A model generated the notes under the pieces. The model searched no databases. It was not told the origin of the DNA and was given only the letters and a program-made list of their open reading frames with translations. Below are positions 51,540 to 62,887 of a stretch of DNA of 64,000 nucleotides, one piece after another (the first letter of the stretch is position 1; the number at the start of each line of letters is the position of its first letter). The DNA comes from Rugalucina vietnamica (lineage: Eukaryota > Mollusca > Bivalvia > Lucinida > Lucinidae), in assembly GCA_964017185.1 (NCBI GenBank), contig OZ024872.1:56351817-56415816 (forward strand), read 5' to 3'. The translations under genes were made by a program, and so were the position numbers.

Positions 51540-54510
51540 AAACCAGAGGACCAATGGTCCTGTATTTACTCACCTGAGATCTGGGATATATACCAATAAA
51601 TTTGTTTGACTATTGACTATTATGGTCATATACATCTATATAGCCCCAGGGCAGGGACAGATGAACCCATGGGGTCAATTTTATTTTCAGAATCATAAAA
51701 ATTCTGTCCAATTGCCCATTTCTTTTAAAGTTTTTCCCTTGAAATGACAATTTAACAATTTTCCACATTCAAGTTTCGACTGCATTGGCAACCTTTATTG
51801 ACCTTGCCATAAAATAGGTCAAGGTCATCACAGGGACATGATTTATATATACATTGTAGTACTTGAGTCACCGATGCTTCATGCTAAGTTTTGTTAATAT
51901 CTGTCTATGGGACTCAAGAGTTTTTTGAATGTTTTTTTTTTTTTTTAACTTTTACCATATATGGGCATGCCGGCCATCTTGGTTGTGTGACCTAGGCTAG
52001 ATTATTTACATGTATATATGTTACAGCCAATCTGTGAAATCAGCCTTTTCATGAAATGGCTAAAATTTTTAGCCTTTTCGTGAAATGACTAATTCACTCA
52101 GCCATTTTATGAAAAGGCTAAATATTTCAGCCTTTTCAATGAAATGACTAAAATCTCCATGTCATTGTTACACAGATTGACTGGTTCAGTTTCAGCCAAC
52201 CTATGTAATAACGCCTTGAGTTTTATTTATGCCTTTTATATCATCACAGGAAGAATTCATTTGATTAAACCACAAAAATGAATATGATAGTACATAAACT
52301 TCCATTTTCACTTCTAAAAGAATATTATTGTAGGCATAAATAATAATACATGTAATAATAATAATGATAATGATAATAATAAAGTTAAAGATAAGTATAA
52401 TTGCTATGATTATGATTATAAGTTAAACACAATAAGAAAACAAAGAAGTTTAAACCATTACGTCGATCATATTCAAATAAAAGCTAATTAAAGCTAAGTT
52501 TGCAAGCTAATTAAAATGTGATAAATCCCACTCGACTACCCTTTGATTTTAAGAGGGAGACAATGTTGCTATTTTTCCTATACCTATAGTTGACAGAGGT
52601 AGAGGTGACCCATGAAAACATTCTTGGAGTAATCCTGGTTTTTGATGAATAAAATATGTACACTATTGCTGTCAAGGAACCACTTTGATCTATGTCCATA
52701 AAAGCTCCTAACTAATCGTGATGTTAACACACGGTTTGTACAGTGACACTTCGCCAAGCTGTGAAAGCAACAACTTCAGGCGGTCAAGGTTTGTTTCGAT
52801 GTAATTGTGGAAAGGGTAAAAAACAATGTCAAACAACAGATGTAAGTGTTTTAAGGCCGGTAAAATGTGCAATAGCAGATGCCATAACAGTCTCCCATAT
52901 AAGATAAGTAGACAATGTATGTGAATTAAGCTGTGTGGTATTGAAAATGTACACTATTGATACGTGTTTCTAATGGCATGTTGCTGATATTTTACTATTT
53001 TATAAGCGAATCCTTAGTATCTCATATTGTGTGATTCAATAACTTTGAATTTTCCCTAGACAATGGGAAAAATGAAACGAAAGTATTGTACCAGTAAGAA
53101 ATTGAAAATCTCAATATATTAACTGGATTACTCATGACACATAAAATTATCATTTGATGTGCTTACATTTTGTGCTTTACTATGCTTTAACCAATGTTCA
53201 GAGCTTTAATAAAAATAAACTTCACTCTTTGTATTGTTTTAAAGGTTCCCTTGTTAGTTTAGCCATTTCATGAAATGACTAAAGCAAATTTCTAGTCATT
53301 TCATGAAAAGGCTGAAATATTTAGCCGTTTCATGAAATGGCTGAGTGAATTAGTCATTTCACAAAAAGGCTAAAAGTTTTAGCCATTTCATGAAAAGGCT
53401 GATTTCACAGATTTGCTGTAACATATACACATTGATTCACCCTTCCTATAGATGCTTCATATAATATTTGGCTTTGATATGCAAAGCAATTTCAGAGGAC
53501 AAGATTTTTGAATATTATGGTAAAATACATGTAAATTGCCCCAGAGTAGGGGCAGATGAGACCCTGGGGTCATTTTTTTAAGAATCATTGATGTTTAGTC
53601 CAGGACTCCTACAGTCAATTTCCTGCAAGATTTTCTCTTCAATTTACATTTTAACAGTTTTCCCCATTTAATACATCTATATAGGGGACCTATGTTGATC
53701 TTGTCATAAAATAGGTCAAGGTCATTACAGGGTCATGATTTATAAATACATTGTAGTACTCAAGTCACCGATGATTCTAAGTTCCATTGAAATTGATTCA
53801 TGGGTTCCAGAGAAGAAGATTTTTGAAGGGTCTTTACCATATATGGGCATTGTGGCCATCTTGGTTATATGTGACCTGGATTATTTAAATATACATTGGT
53901 TCCCTCTTCCTATAGATGCTTCATATAAAATTTTGCTTTGATTGGTCAAGCGGTTTCAGAGAAGATTTTTGAATACTATGGTAATATACAGGTATATTGC
54001 CCCGGGATGGGGGCAGATGAGTCTCTGGGGTCATTTTTTTTCAGAATCATTGATAGTCAGTCCTACAGCCCCATTTCCCCGCAAGGTTTTCTCTTTAAAA
54101 GACATTTAACAGTTTTCCCCATTCAAATGTACTGGCAACCCATGTTGACCTTGCCATAAAATAGGTCAAAGTCATCATAGGTTCATGATTTATATGAAAC
54201 ATTGTAGTACTTGAGTCATCAATGCTTCATGCCAAGTTTCATTGAAATTAGTCCACCAGTTCCTGAGAAGAAGATTTTGAAGTTTTTCACTGTATATGGG
54301 CATGGTGGCCATCTTGGTCATGTGACCTCGATTATCGATATATAAATTGGTTCCCCCTTCCTGTAGATGCTTCATATAAAATTTTGCTTTGATTGGCCAA
54401 GTGGTTTCAGAGAACAAGATCTTTGAAAATGGTGGCCGACAGACGGACAACCAGTGCCTACCCATCCTATATGCACACCTATTAGCCTTTGGCTCAGCTG
54501 AGCTAATAAA
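51540..54510. repeat. Bivalve interspersed repeat, third array, split by a TIR element
   Basis: Starts ACCAGAGGACCAATGGTCC with CTCACCTGAG. Units run to 52018, are interrupted by the element 52019-53423, and resume at 53424 to 54510, ending GGTGGCCGACAGACGG and GGCTCAGCTGAGC. ATAGGTCAAGGTCATCACAG recurs near 51818 and 53711. Confidence 0.88.
52019..53423. mobile_element. 1.4-kb TIR element with AGCC-TTTCATGAAA-GGCT array arms
   Basis: Ends TGTTACAGCCAATCTGTGA and the inverse (GCAAATCTGTGAAATCAG side) match over ~120 bp. Each arm holds five to six AGCCTTTTCATGAAATGGCT-like palindromes. TATA flanks both sides. The flanks join into a continuous copy of the bivalve repeat, so the element inserted into it. 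The interior (52200-53260) is A/T-rich with an AATAAT/GATAAT run and no transposase. Confidence 0.9.
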
Positions 54511-54792
54511 GAAAAAGAAGTATAAAATACTAAATACCAGTAGATACCATTTGGCACCGACATCTTGATCTGAGACTGTATTTTGTCCACCCCTCATGTA
54601 ACTTGTAAAATCACTTCTCATGTAACTTGTAAAACCATACAATATGTGGGTAGGGGCTGGAGCAGCAGGTCAAATACTTCTGGAATTATAAATTGAATAA
54701 CTACAATGTCAACATGTCACATATGTACAAACATACATTCTTCACTCCTGTTTAAAAGTGAATACATTGCTAATCAGGATGTTTTTACATAC

Positions 54793-54960
54793 TGTATTTT
54801 GTAGTTCTAATTAGCACACAGTGACATGCTTAAGTACAAACCCTGCTTGTTTCCTAAAAGCAAATTAGTACATTGTATTTGACACATATTTCACACATAA
54901 ATATTGCATTAGCAGCATTCAATCCTAAACTTAAATGTTAAAACCCTATATTCTTTACAA
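54793..54960. mobile_element. Left-end fragment of MITE M2
   Basis: TTCTAATTAGCACACAGTGA and downstream blocks align with the left half of the element at 39036, then stop near AAAACCCTATATTC. The right end is missing here. Confidence 0.55.
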
Positions 54961-55214
54961 CTGAACACTGAGCCCCCCAGGGGGGCTTTGCTCCCTGCTC
55001 CCTGAAAGAAAAATGACCTTTCTCCCCAGCTCTCTAAAATGTTTTTCCTCAGCCCCCTGCTCCCTAAAACCCCAAAAAGTCCCTGAAAACAAGAATTGGC
55101 AATATGCAAGGCTTATTAGATACCCCCCTCAAAGTAAAAGTCAGTAAAAAAAAACCTGATTTTCAGCTGTTACTTATGCAAACAAAGTATCAAAAATGTG
55201 CCTATGCAAACTGT
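54961..55214. other. Non-coding, C-rich low-complexity
   Basis: Short C/T-rich repeats of GCCCCCTGCTCCCT type near 54975-55070. No gene. Confidence 0.5.
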
Positions 55215-57380
55215 ACGAGGAGTTAAGGGCAATAGCTCTAAAAGAACTGGACCCTTTACAAGCATCCCCATGTTGAAAACATGCACAAAAATTGTCTAAG
55301 TTCACAAAGCTGCAATTTCGTCAAAAATTATTTTTTCACAATAAAACTTCTTCATGCGAATGTCTAACATGTCTTTATTGTGAAGGTAACAGTGATACTG
55401 TAGATAATTATTTTTCGCAATGCGTACTGTACGCATCAGAATAAATGTACAGTGCGTACCGCCAATATTACTGTGTACGCGTTTTCTGAAGGTTCATATT
55501 CTAACCTCTCATTCAGAATCAAACTTACAGATATGCACACGTATGGATAAGACCATTTATTCAAGTATGAAAAATACATGTTATTCTGTCATTAAGGCTT
55601 GTTAAACCATACTTTTGTATCCAGTATAGATAATAAGAGAGCAAAAGTGAGAAAAAACATAACTGGCATGGCTGTAGAACATGGAATACATCAAGTTTTG
55701 AATAAAAAAAAATATGACCAGAAATCGATGCAAAATGCCTTTTCAATAAACCAAAGTGACACACTACTAATAAATTCATGAATAAACCTTTGGTTAACAG
55801 ACACTGAACGGAATACACGTTTATGGTATAACTACTGAAGATACATATATATTGTATGGTATGTAATATGAAACGATCAGAAGCTGCATTCATAATGTAA
55901 CTTCTTTTTGATTGTTGTCAGAGCAGCCTCACAATACTAGTTGACAAATTGTCATTTTGTGACAATTTTAAAGGTATTTTTATCTGTGTACGCATTAAAT
56001 CGTAAACTGTTTGTGTATTGCTGATTTTTACTGCGTACATGGTACGCACAGGTCTGATATTTCTATGCGTACTGGGTGAAAAATTGTGCATACATACGCA
56101 GTACGCATCGTTATCTATTTCGCTGAGGTAAAGTATCAGATCACTACATCAAAAGCTGTGGTAGGAGTTGATTGGCCTGTATAAGCACAACTTAGAATAA
56201 ATGTTGAAAACTTGCACAAAAAATTGTCTAAGTTCAAACAGCTGAAATTTTGTCAAAAATATTTTTTTCAAAATAATATTTCTTCATGCACATGCCCAGT
56301 GAGTCTGTATTGTGAATGCAAAGTATCAAATAGCTCCAGCAAAAACTTAGATCAGCTGGCTAACCTGCACTCCGATACACTTCGTGACCTCGCTCCTCTC
56401 CCGTGACAGCTTAGCATAGGTTGCCTTTAAACTATGGTCGAACAGATTATGGATATCGTAAGAAGCTTATAGCTGCTTTCTTTGGTGATAATTATTAAAA
56501 TTTTTGTTATGTTTTGTTAGAAAATGCATAAATGTTTGAGTAACCATCTGGTAAGCCTGCAGAATTTCAATAAATTTGCAAAAAGCGATCGATTTTCTAC
56601 TTTTTTGTCTCATATTTTACAGAAGTCTCCCCTTATCTATTTATAGACGTATGTTATAGTTTCAACAGAAAACATTAAGTATTTTATGAATCTGCGTCAT
56701 TTTACATCTGGAATATATATAAGTTAAGTCCTATCAGTCAGAAAAGATATAACATAACATAATTTTCAATTTCTTTGGAGTCTTCGATGATTTTTCATTT
56801 TCGACTAAGGGCTCAATAGAAGTCATTTCCGTCGGTATGGAGAGGTCTAACGGAATACCGATGGAAATATTCCGTCTAGCAAAAACTGTGGTAGGAGTTG
56901 ATCGGCCCATATAAGCCCTACCATAGCAAATGCTCATAAAAATTGTCTATGTTGTCTATGTTCAAACAGCTGCAATTTTGTCTAAATATTTTATTCAAAA
57001 TAATATTTCTTCATGCACATGTCCAATGTGTCTGTATTGTGAAGTCAAATTATCAAATGGCTCCGGCAGAAACTGTGGTAGGAGTTGATTGGCCCATATC
57101 TACACTACCATGGAACCCATGTTGAAAACTTGCACAAAAAGAGTCTAAGTTCACAAAGCTCCAAAATAATATCTCTTCATGCACATGTCCAATGTGTCTG
57201 TATTGTGAAGTCAAATTATCAGAAACTGTGGTAGGAGTTGATTGGCCCATATCTACACTACCATGGAACCCATGTTGAAAACTTGCACAAAAAGTGTCTA
57301 AGTTCACAAAGCTCCAAAATAATATTTCTTCATGCACATGTCCAATGTGTCTATATTGTGAAGTCAAAGTGTCAAATGGC
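55215..57380. repeat. Dispersed ~160-bp tandem units
   Basis: Units with CATGTTGAAAACTTGCACAA, GTCTAAGTTCACAAAGCTGC, CTTCATGCACATGTCCAATG and CTGTGGTAGGAGTTGATTGG occur at about 55250, 56150, 56885, 57070 and 57226. The last two are almost identical. The first is interrupted by the element 55390-56125. Confidence 0.85.
55390..56125. mobile_element. TIR element with GTACGCA-rich arms
   Basis: Starts CAGTGATACTGTAGATAA and ends with the inverse of CAGCGAAATAGATAACGATG. Several TGCGTAC/GTACGCA motifs fill both arms. AGGTAA is repeated at both flanks. It sits inside one of the ~160-bp units, giving a clear insertion context. A hAT-like origin is possible from CAG-type ends, but the ends are weakly matched. 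Confidence 0.65.
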
Positions 57381-57783
57381 TGACAAACAATTTTTAAATT
57401 CAGGCCTGATAAACAGTGTGTACAAGAGAGAAAAAAATGTTAGTAAGGATTAAAGATGCTGGTACATCCATGCAATTAGCAAAGCTTCAGTGTGTGTGTG
57501 TGGGGGGGGGGGGGGTTGCTGCAGGCTTTACGCATTGCCTTTTGGTCTGGGGGCATGCTCCCCAGGGAAAGTTTGAAACTTTGATGTTTTGGTGGTCTGT
57601 TTGTTTTCTTTTGTTTATAAATTTGTACAGCTGAAAGAACTGGTTTATCAGAAATATATATTTCAGATCATATCCTGCTATTAAGTTTATAAACTAATGA
57701 GAATAGTAAAAATAGAAGGCACAGAGATTGTACAGTCAAATTTAAAATCCCAACCCAGACACCAGGCGGAAATGAAAGGACAG
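57381..57783. other. Non-coding, poly-G and Naiad-adjacent DNA
   Basis: A GTGTGTGTGTGG/poly-G run lies at 57491-57515. 57700-57783 resembles 28380-28480 (AAATTTAAAATCCCAACCCA versus AAATTTAAAGTCCCAACATA) and is probably Naiad-linked. Confidence 0.5.
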
Positions 57784-60700
57784 CACAAATCAACACTAAA
57801 AAGGTACAAGTAGGCAAAGATCAGGAAAAGGCGCAATCAGAAAAAGATTCCCATTCCAAAAACCGAGGTGGGAAAAAACCAAACTAACAATCAGGTACTT
57901 ATACCATGAAACATATCGTAAGCCGAATGAGCAGCTATTTCCCAATAGGTGGCCACTCAGTTACCTTAACTTAACTAAAAATATGGAAACATACATAAGG
58001 CGCCAACAGCACAAAAAAAATTTATACACCAAAACATAAAACAAAAAGAACCACCACAGAAGTATCGACTTGGAACGATCAGTAACACAAAGTTACTGGC
58101 GGGCTTAAACCGGTTTTACATGGCCATAACCTCACCCTCAGCTTCTGCAGTGGTTCATAACATTTAGTTAGTTATTCGGTCCTCGTGGTGGCTCTCTAAC
58201 TAGTCAATGAATCATCAAGAACAAACAAATAAATCATGATGAACATCCTGATGAATCAAAAACCAGGACTCACAGACTGAGTAAGCTGCCCGACGATGGA
58301 GATCCCTGGGCGCCGAATAACCTACTTACTCCGGAGCAAAAGAAAAACACCAGTTGGACCCCGGTGGGCCAAGCAACAGACAAGAAGCTCCGGCCCCAAC
58401 CAACTAAAATGAATAGCTTTATGTCGGGGCCATCATAGAGTCTGACGCCCGACCCACCGGCGTGCAATTAAAGAAGGCAGCATAGTTATCAACCATGATT
58501 GGGTTAAAAACTAAGCATGCAGACTGTCGCATAACATTCAAGTTATAACCTATACGTCTGTAACGTGTTATGATTTTTCTGAACTGAAAAGAAAAATCAT
58601 TAATTCCTTTAAGTTTCTTAAATTTAAAAACCAAGTCACCATAAAATTCAGGTTCCGAAAGGCCCTCACTTAAAAGCGTCTTTAACCCAACATTATATTT
58701 GGAAATCAATTCGTAGTGTCTACGATAAAATTTAGAAAAGGTTTTTCGAAGTTTATGATACCGATAGCCCTGTTGGAGAAGTTTTGCCGTTAAACATTTA
58801 TTTCGAGCGTTGAAGTCTGTAACATGATTGCAGACTCTAGCAAACCTAATAAGTTGCGAAATGTATACACCATAAGAAGCACGACGAGGAACGTCACCAT
58901 CCAAAAAAGGAAAATTTACTATATCAAAATCAAAGTCATCGCGCTTATCATAAATTTTAGAAGAAACAAATCCATTTGCAACAGAAAGATGTAGATCTAA
59001 AAAGGGGGCTTCAGTATCTGAGACATTGGCTTTGTTCAACTGAAGTTCAGGTGGATAAATTTGATTGACCATACCTTCAAAATAAGGGTTGTCAATGTTC
59101 AAAAGGTCATCGAGGTACCTAGATGTGGAATTAAAAGCCTCGATAACATCAGCTTGATTATCATGGTTAAGAGAATCCATGAAATCTCTTTCGTAGCAGT
59201 ATAAAAATAAATCAGCTACGAGAGGTGCGCAATTTGTACCCATCGGAATTCCAACAATTTGTCTGTATAACTTGGTCCCAAATCTAATATAAATATTATC
59301 AAGGAGATAGGATAAGGCGTCGCATACATTCTGACATGACCAAAGTGTATACCGACTTTGGTCAGAGGAAGTGAAAAAAGCCTTTCTGTCATTACATGCC
59401 AAATAAAGTGAACCATAGTTTTTAATGCCCTTTTGAAGGTCCACTCTATCAAATCCAGAAGTTTTTCTTTAATTAAATTATGTGGTAATGTTGTATACAG
59501 AGTAGAAAAATCATATGTGGACAAGCTTGTCGCATGGAACCCTCTACACTTCAATTTACTGAGCACCTCACCAGAATTTTTAATTGACCAAAACCAATTT
59601 TTATTTGAAGTTTCATACACTGTCTCACAGTATCTTATAACATGAGATTTGATAGCAGTAAGACAGGAAGTTAATAATTTAGAAAGTTCAGTGGTAGTAC
59701 AAGAGCTAGAATTTGCAATAAATCTAGCTTTGTATGGTCTTTTGTGAAGCTTAGGTAACCAATACATCGTAGGAAGTTTGTCTTGGCCTTCATTGACACA
59801 AACAGAAAACTTAACAGGTAAATCGTTTAAGTGGGCATTAACTACAGACACCTCATCAGTATCTGTCTCCAGATAAGCCCTGGTACCATCAAGCTCCTGT
59901 TTTAAGGTGTTAACGTAGTGAAGCCTACAAACGACAACAACATTGTTTGCGGCTTTATCTGCCGGAACCAAGACATACTTTCTATGAAATTCTTGGATAC
60001 CCTGCTTCAAATGCCTAAATGACGATTTGGGTTTAGGAGGTAAAAGATTAGTATTTTGTGAATAAAACTTAATACGTTTATCCACGATAGTGAAGATACT
60101 TCTTTTCCATTCTTTAAGAGCATTATCCTCAACACCCTCTCGTTTACACCATCGATTACCGAAATCATTTAATGCAGATGAAATCTCCTCTCTACATTTG
60201 TCGAAATTAATGTAGGAAGGGAATCTATATTTCGGACCTTTAGAAACAATTTTGCGAATTCTAGAATCCGAAATTATTTTTAAATTTCCAGTAACAATAT
60301 GTCCAGCGGGTTGATAAACATATTTTGAATCTTTACAATCTCAAGACTTAGGAGTATTAGCATGGATATCAAGATCAGAAACAAGTTTATTGAAATTAAA
60401 AATTGTATTTCTGATTGGTTTGTTATATTTGTAACAAATAATAGGAGGTTCTGAATTTTGGAAGTAGGTAGGTACAGACTGTATCACTGATTTATCCTGG
60501 AATATGCTTGGTAAATCAATAAAGTCAATTCCTTTATTGATGAAAGGAATTTTAATAAAACTTCTAATGTGATTAGATTCGGAATCGATAAATGGACGAA
60601 GAGCATGCTGAGTATAACATCTTGTTAACAGTGCAGCGTCATACATTTGATGATTTCTATCGTAAAATCTATTAGCCTCTGTGTCCAAGGAACGTAATGC

Positions 60701-61990
60701 AGCAATAGGTAGAGAACTAAGATACGACAGCATTGGATGTCGACCGTGAATCCTTAGTTTAACAGCTAAATCATTAAGAGAAATGTTCAATTTCAATGCA
60801 GCGCACCGTTTACGTTTGTCATTACCCTTTTTCCGTATACCATGAGATCTAGATTTACGTTTACGAGAGTCCGAAAGTGTAAGTACATCAAAATCGGGCA
60901 TTTTGGAAATATTGCCTTCATGGTAAATGTTGTCGTTAAATCCCAGTGGAAAGGGTGTTTGCAGTAATTTTATCCATTTAAGTTCAGTTTCAAATCTTTT
61001 AATGTTTTTGAATCTAACTGAAGAATTTTCATCATATGAGATTTTCTCCACTGGTTGAACTTTAACATCATTGGGAGAATGACCAGTGCGCTTAAAATGC
61101 TGGTACAGGAAGGTATCATTATTTTTGGGCTTTCTGATTCTACGATAGTGCTCACCAAATCGTTTTTGCAAAGTTCGACAAGTTTGTCCAACATATTGCA
61201 TCCTACAATTGTTTGTATTTCAAGTAAGAACATATACAAGATCCATTGATTTTCAGTCTAAATCAGAATCATTAACCACTGAAAATGTCCTACCATTCAC
61301 AGATGAAGTGATAGTAGTCTTAGAGCATAAATGATTGCAACAGTTGCACTTCTTGGCATTGCACTTAGAAATACTAGGGTACATTCCAGGTCTCTTGAAC
61401 GGATTAATATATTTACGTAAAATTGGTGATTTGAGTGGAGATAACCTAATCTGAAGATTATTACGAAACATATTAGAATTAGAAGCTCCGTGTAGATTAA
61501 CAGTAGATGCCGAAAATAAATTAAGAGGTGTCACCCTTACAGTAGGTAATAAATTTTGAAAATTGTTAGTTGAATGAGGAATCCGTACAGTAGACGCGGC
61601 ATGCAACCTAAGGGGAGTTAATGTAATTCCTAATCTTTTTGTGATAGTCATAGTTGGGAGTATTGTGTTGATACTGCCAAAAGGAGCGCGACACTCATAC
61701 CGGTTATAGAATAAAAAATGCACTTAATCGTAATGCAAAATCTTTCGAATGAAAGAAAAAGATATAACCGAAACACACACCTCAGGTCCATGTCTAATAC
61801 AAGTCCATGGATAGAAACGTAAGAATCGCTTATACAACGAGATACGAGTGACGGTCAACTAATGACCTTCAATACGGTATCGAAGAGTTGTGGTAGTTAG
61901 AGATAGGAAAATACAAACTGATTGCAAGCAATCCCTGAGGATTGGAAAAATAAGAGCATTAAATGGATGTACGGGGAGACTTTTTAGGGC
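57784..61990 (-). mobile_element. Penelope-like element of Naiad type, near full length
   Basis: The coding part is 61723-58419. Downstream of the stop, 58418 to 57784 is a distinctive tail containing CCCACCGGGGTCCAACTGG, GATCTCCATCGTCGGGCAGC, an AAACCGGTTTAAGCCCGCC segment and a CCCACCTCGGTTTTTGG segment. Fragments of the same tail occur at six or more other places in this window, as expected for 5'-truncated copies or pseudo-LTRs. Upstream, 61925-61990 shares a GTACGGGGAGACTTTTT motif with fragments at about 9910 and 29345. Exact ends and target duplications are not resolved. Confidence 0.8.
58419..61723 (-). CDS. Naiad polyprotein: GIY-YIG endonuclease then reverse transcriptase
   Basis: Read from 61723 downward, one frame runs to about 59430 with only three stop codons, all TGA; the RT then continues in another frame to 58419, so one frame change is present. 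N-terminal Cys-rich segment: KCNAKKCNCCNHLC. GIY-YIG nuclease: LVYVLT then MQYVGQTCRTLQKRFGEHYRR, followed by a His-rich tail (YQHFKRTGHS). A linker with a UxC/CxC-type motif (PKS-TGA-DC) leads to GHIVTGNLKII and GPKYRFP. RT motifs: STYDFSTLYTTLPHN (motif A), GIPMGTNCAPLVADLF (motif B) and SRYLDDLL (motif C, YLDD). The end is GRASDSMMAPT. Nuclease before RT is the permuted order of Naiad/Chlamys Penelope-like elements; canonical Penelope has it at the C terminus. The TGA codons are at 61255-61253, 61222-61220 and 60343-60341. Confidence 0.9.
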
Positions 61991-62047
61991 CGACACTAAG
62001 CTGTTATAACACACATGAGAAAAACCTGCATACACAATTTTCAAGTT

Positions 62048-62321
62048 AAGGGCACTGTGTGCTAATTAGAACGAATACGGTATACCATAATTGTTCTCAC
62101 TAGTGCACATGCTCAAATAAGTGCACACCCTGGTCGTTTAAAAAATGTGCATAAGTGCACATTATTTGACTGCCTTATTGGTATTTTGTATAGATTTTAC
62201 ATATAACGGGTAGTGCCATATTATTAACTGCATTTAAACCTAGCCTTAAATGATGGAACACTATTTTAAGTTATTTTTAAAAGTTTAGTACACTGTGCGC
62301 TAATTAGAACAAATATGGTAA
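62048..62321. mobile_element. MITE M2 copy plus a solo right end
   Basis: A solo right end (GTGCTAATTAGAACGAATAC) at 62048-62084 is followed at once by a ~240-bp copy, 62083-62321, ending GTGCGCTAATTAGAACAAAT. Same family as 39036-39398. Confidence 0.7.
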
Positions 62322-62381
62322 ATAGTTTTGCAATATCAAGCATCTGGACTAAAGCTAAATACATGTTCTAGGTGTGGCAGG

Positions 62382-62879
62382 TAGTGTTGTAACAATGATC
62401 AAATATTGATAATCATTGGTTTGCTGTCGACCGACGGATGATCGAGAATGCTTTCATAATCGATCATCAATTTAAATTCTATGGGTCATGTTAAGCTGAC
62501 ATTGTTTGTCTTTTATCAAAGAAAATGACAACTAGCCTGCTTCTGAGTTCATTTCCAAATACATGTACATGTAAGTTTGATACATGTATCAAGTAGTCAT
62601 TGCAATAAGTTAATGACATTGTAATCTTCCCTTGCACCTGTCCTATAATAAGCATTTCATGACAAGATTACAAAAGCTAAATGTGACAAAACTTTGTATT
62701 TTCAGAGATATAAGTATTTATGCAACTAAACCAAACAAGCTTACAAATTCCTTATTAAAGTCTTGGTATCAAGAGCACTATAACCTTTCCAATTTCAATT
62801 ATAATTGATGATTGACCGAAAAGTCATATCTGATTTTTTCGATGATCGATTATGAAAATTCCATAATCGAACAACACTA
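62382..62879. mobile_element. hAT-like MITE with 8-bp target duplication
   Basis: Ends TAGTGTTGT and ACAACACTA with inner ATAATCGAT-type pairing. Flanks GTGGCAGG and GTGTCAGG match at 7 of 8 positions. 498 bp, no coding. The TAGTGTTG-type ends and 8-bp duplication fit hAT. Confidence 0.8.
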
Positions 62880-62887
62880 GTGTCAGG

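Noticed and set aside
57784-58418. A SECIS element in the Naiad tail
   Set aside because: I looked by eye for the ATGA / AA / GA arrangement and found no convincing stem; left as a computation to run and not listed as a feature.
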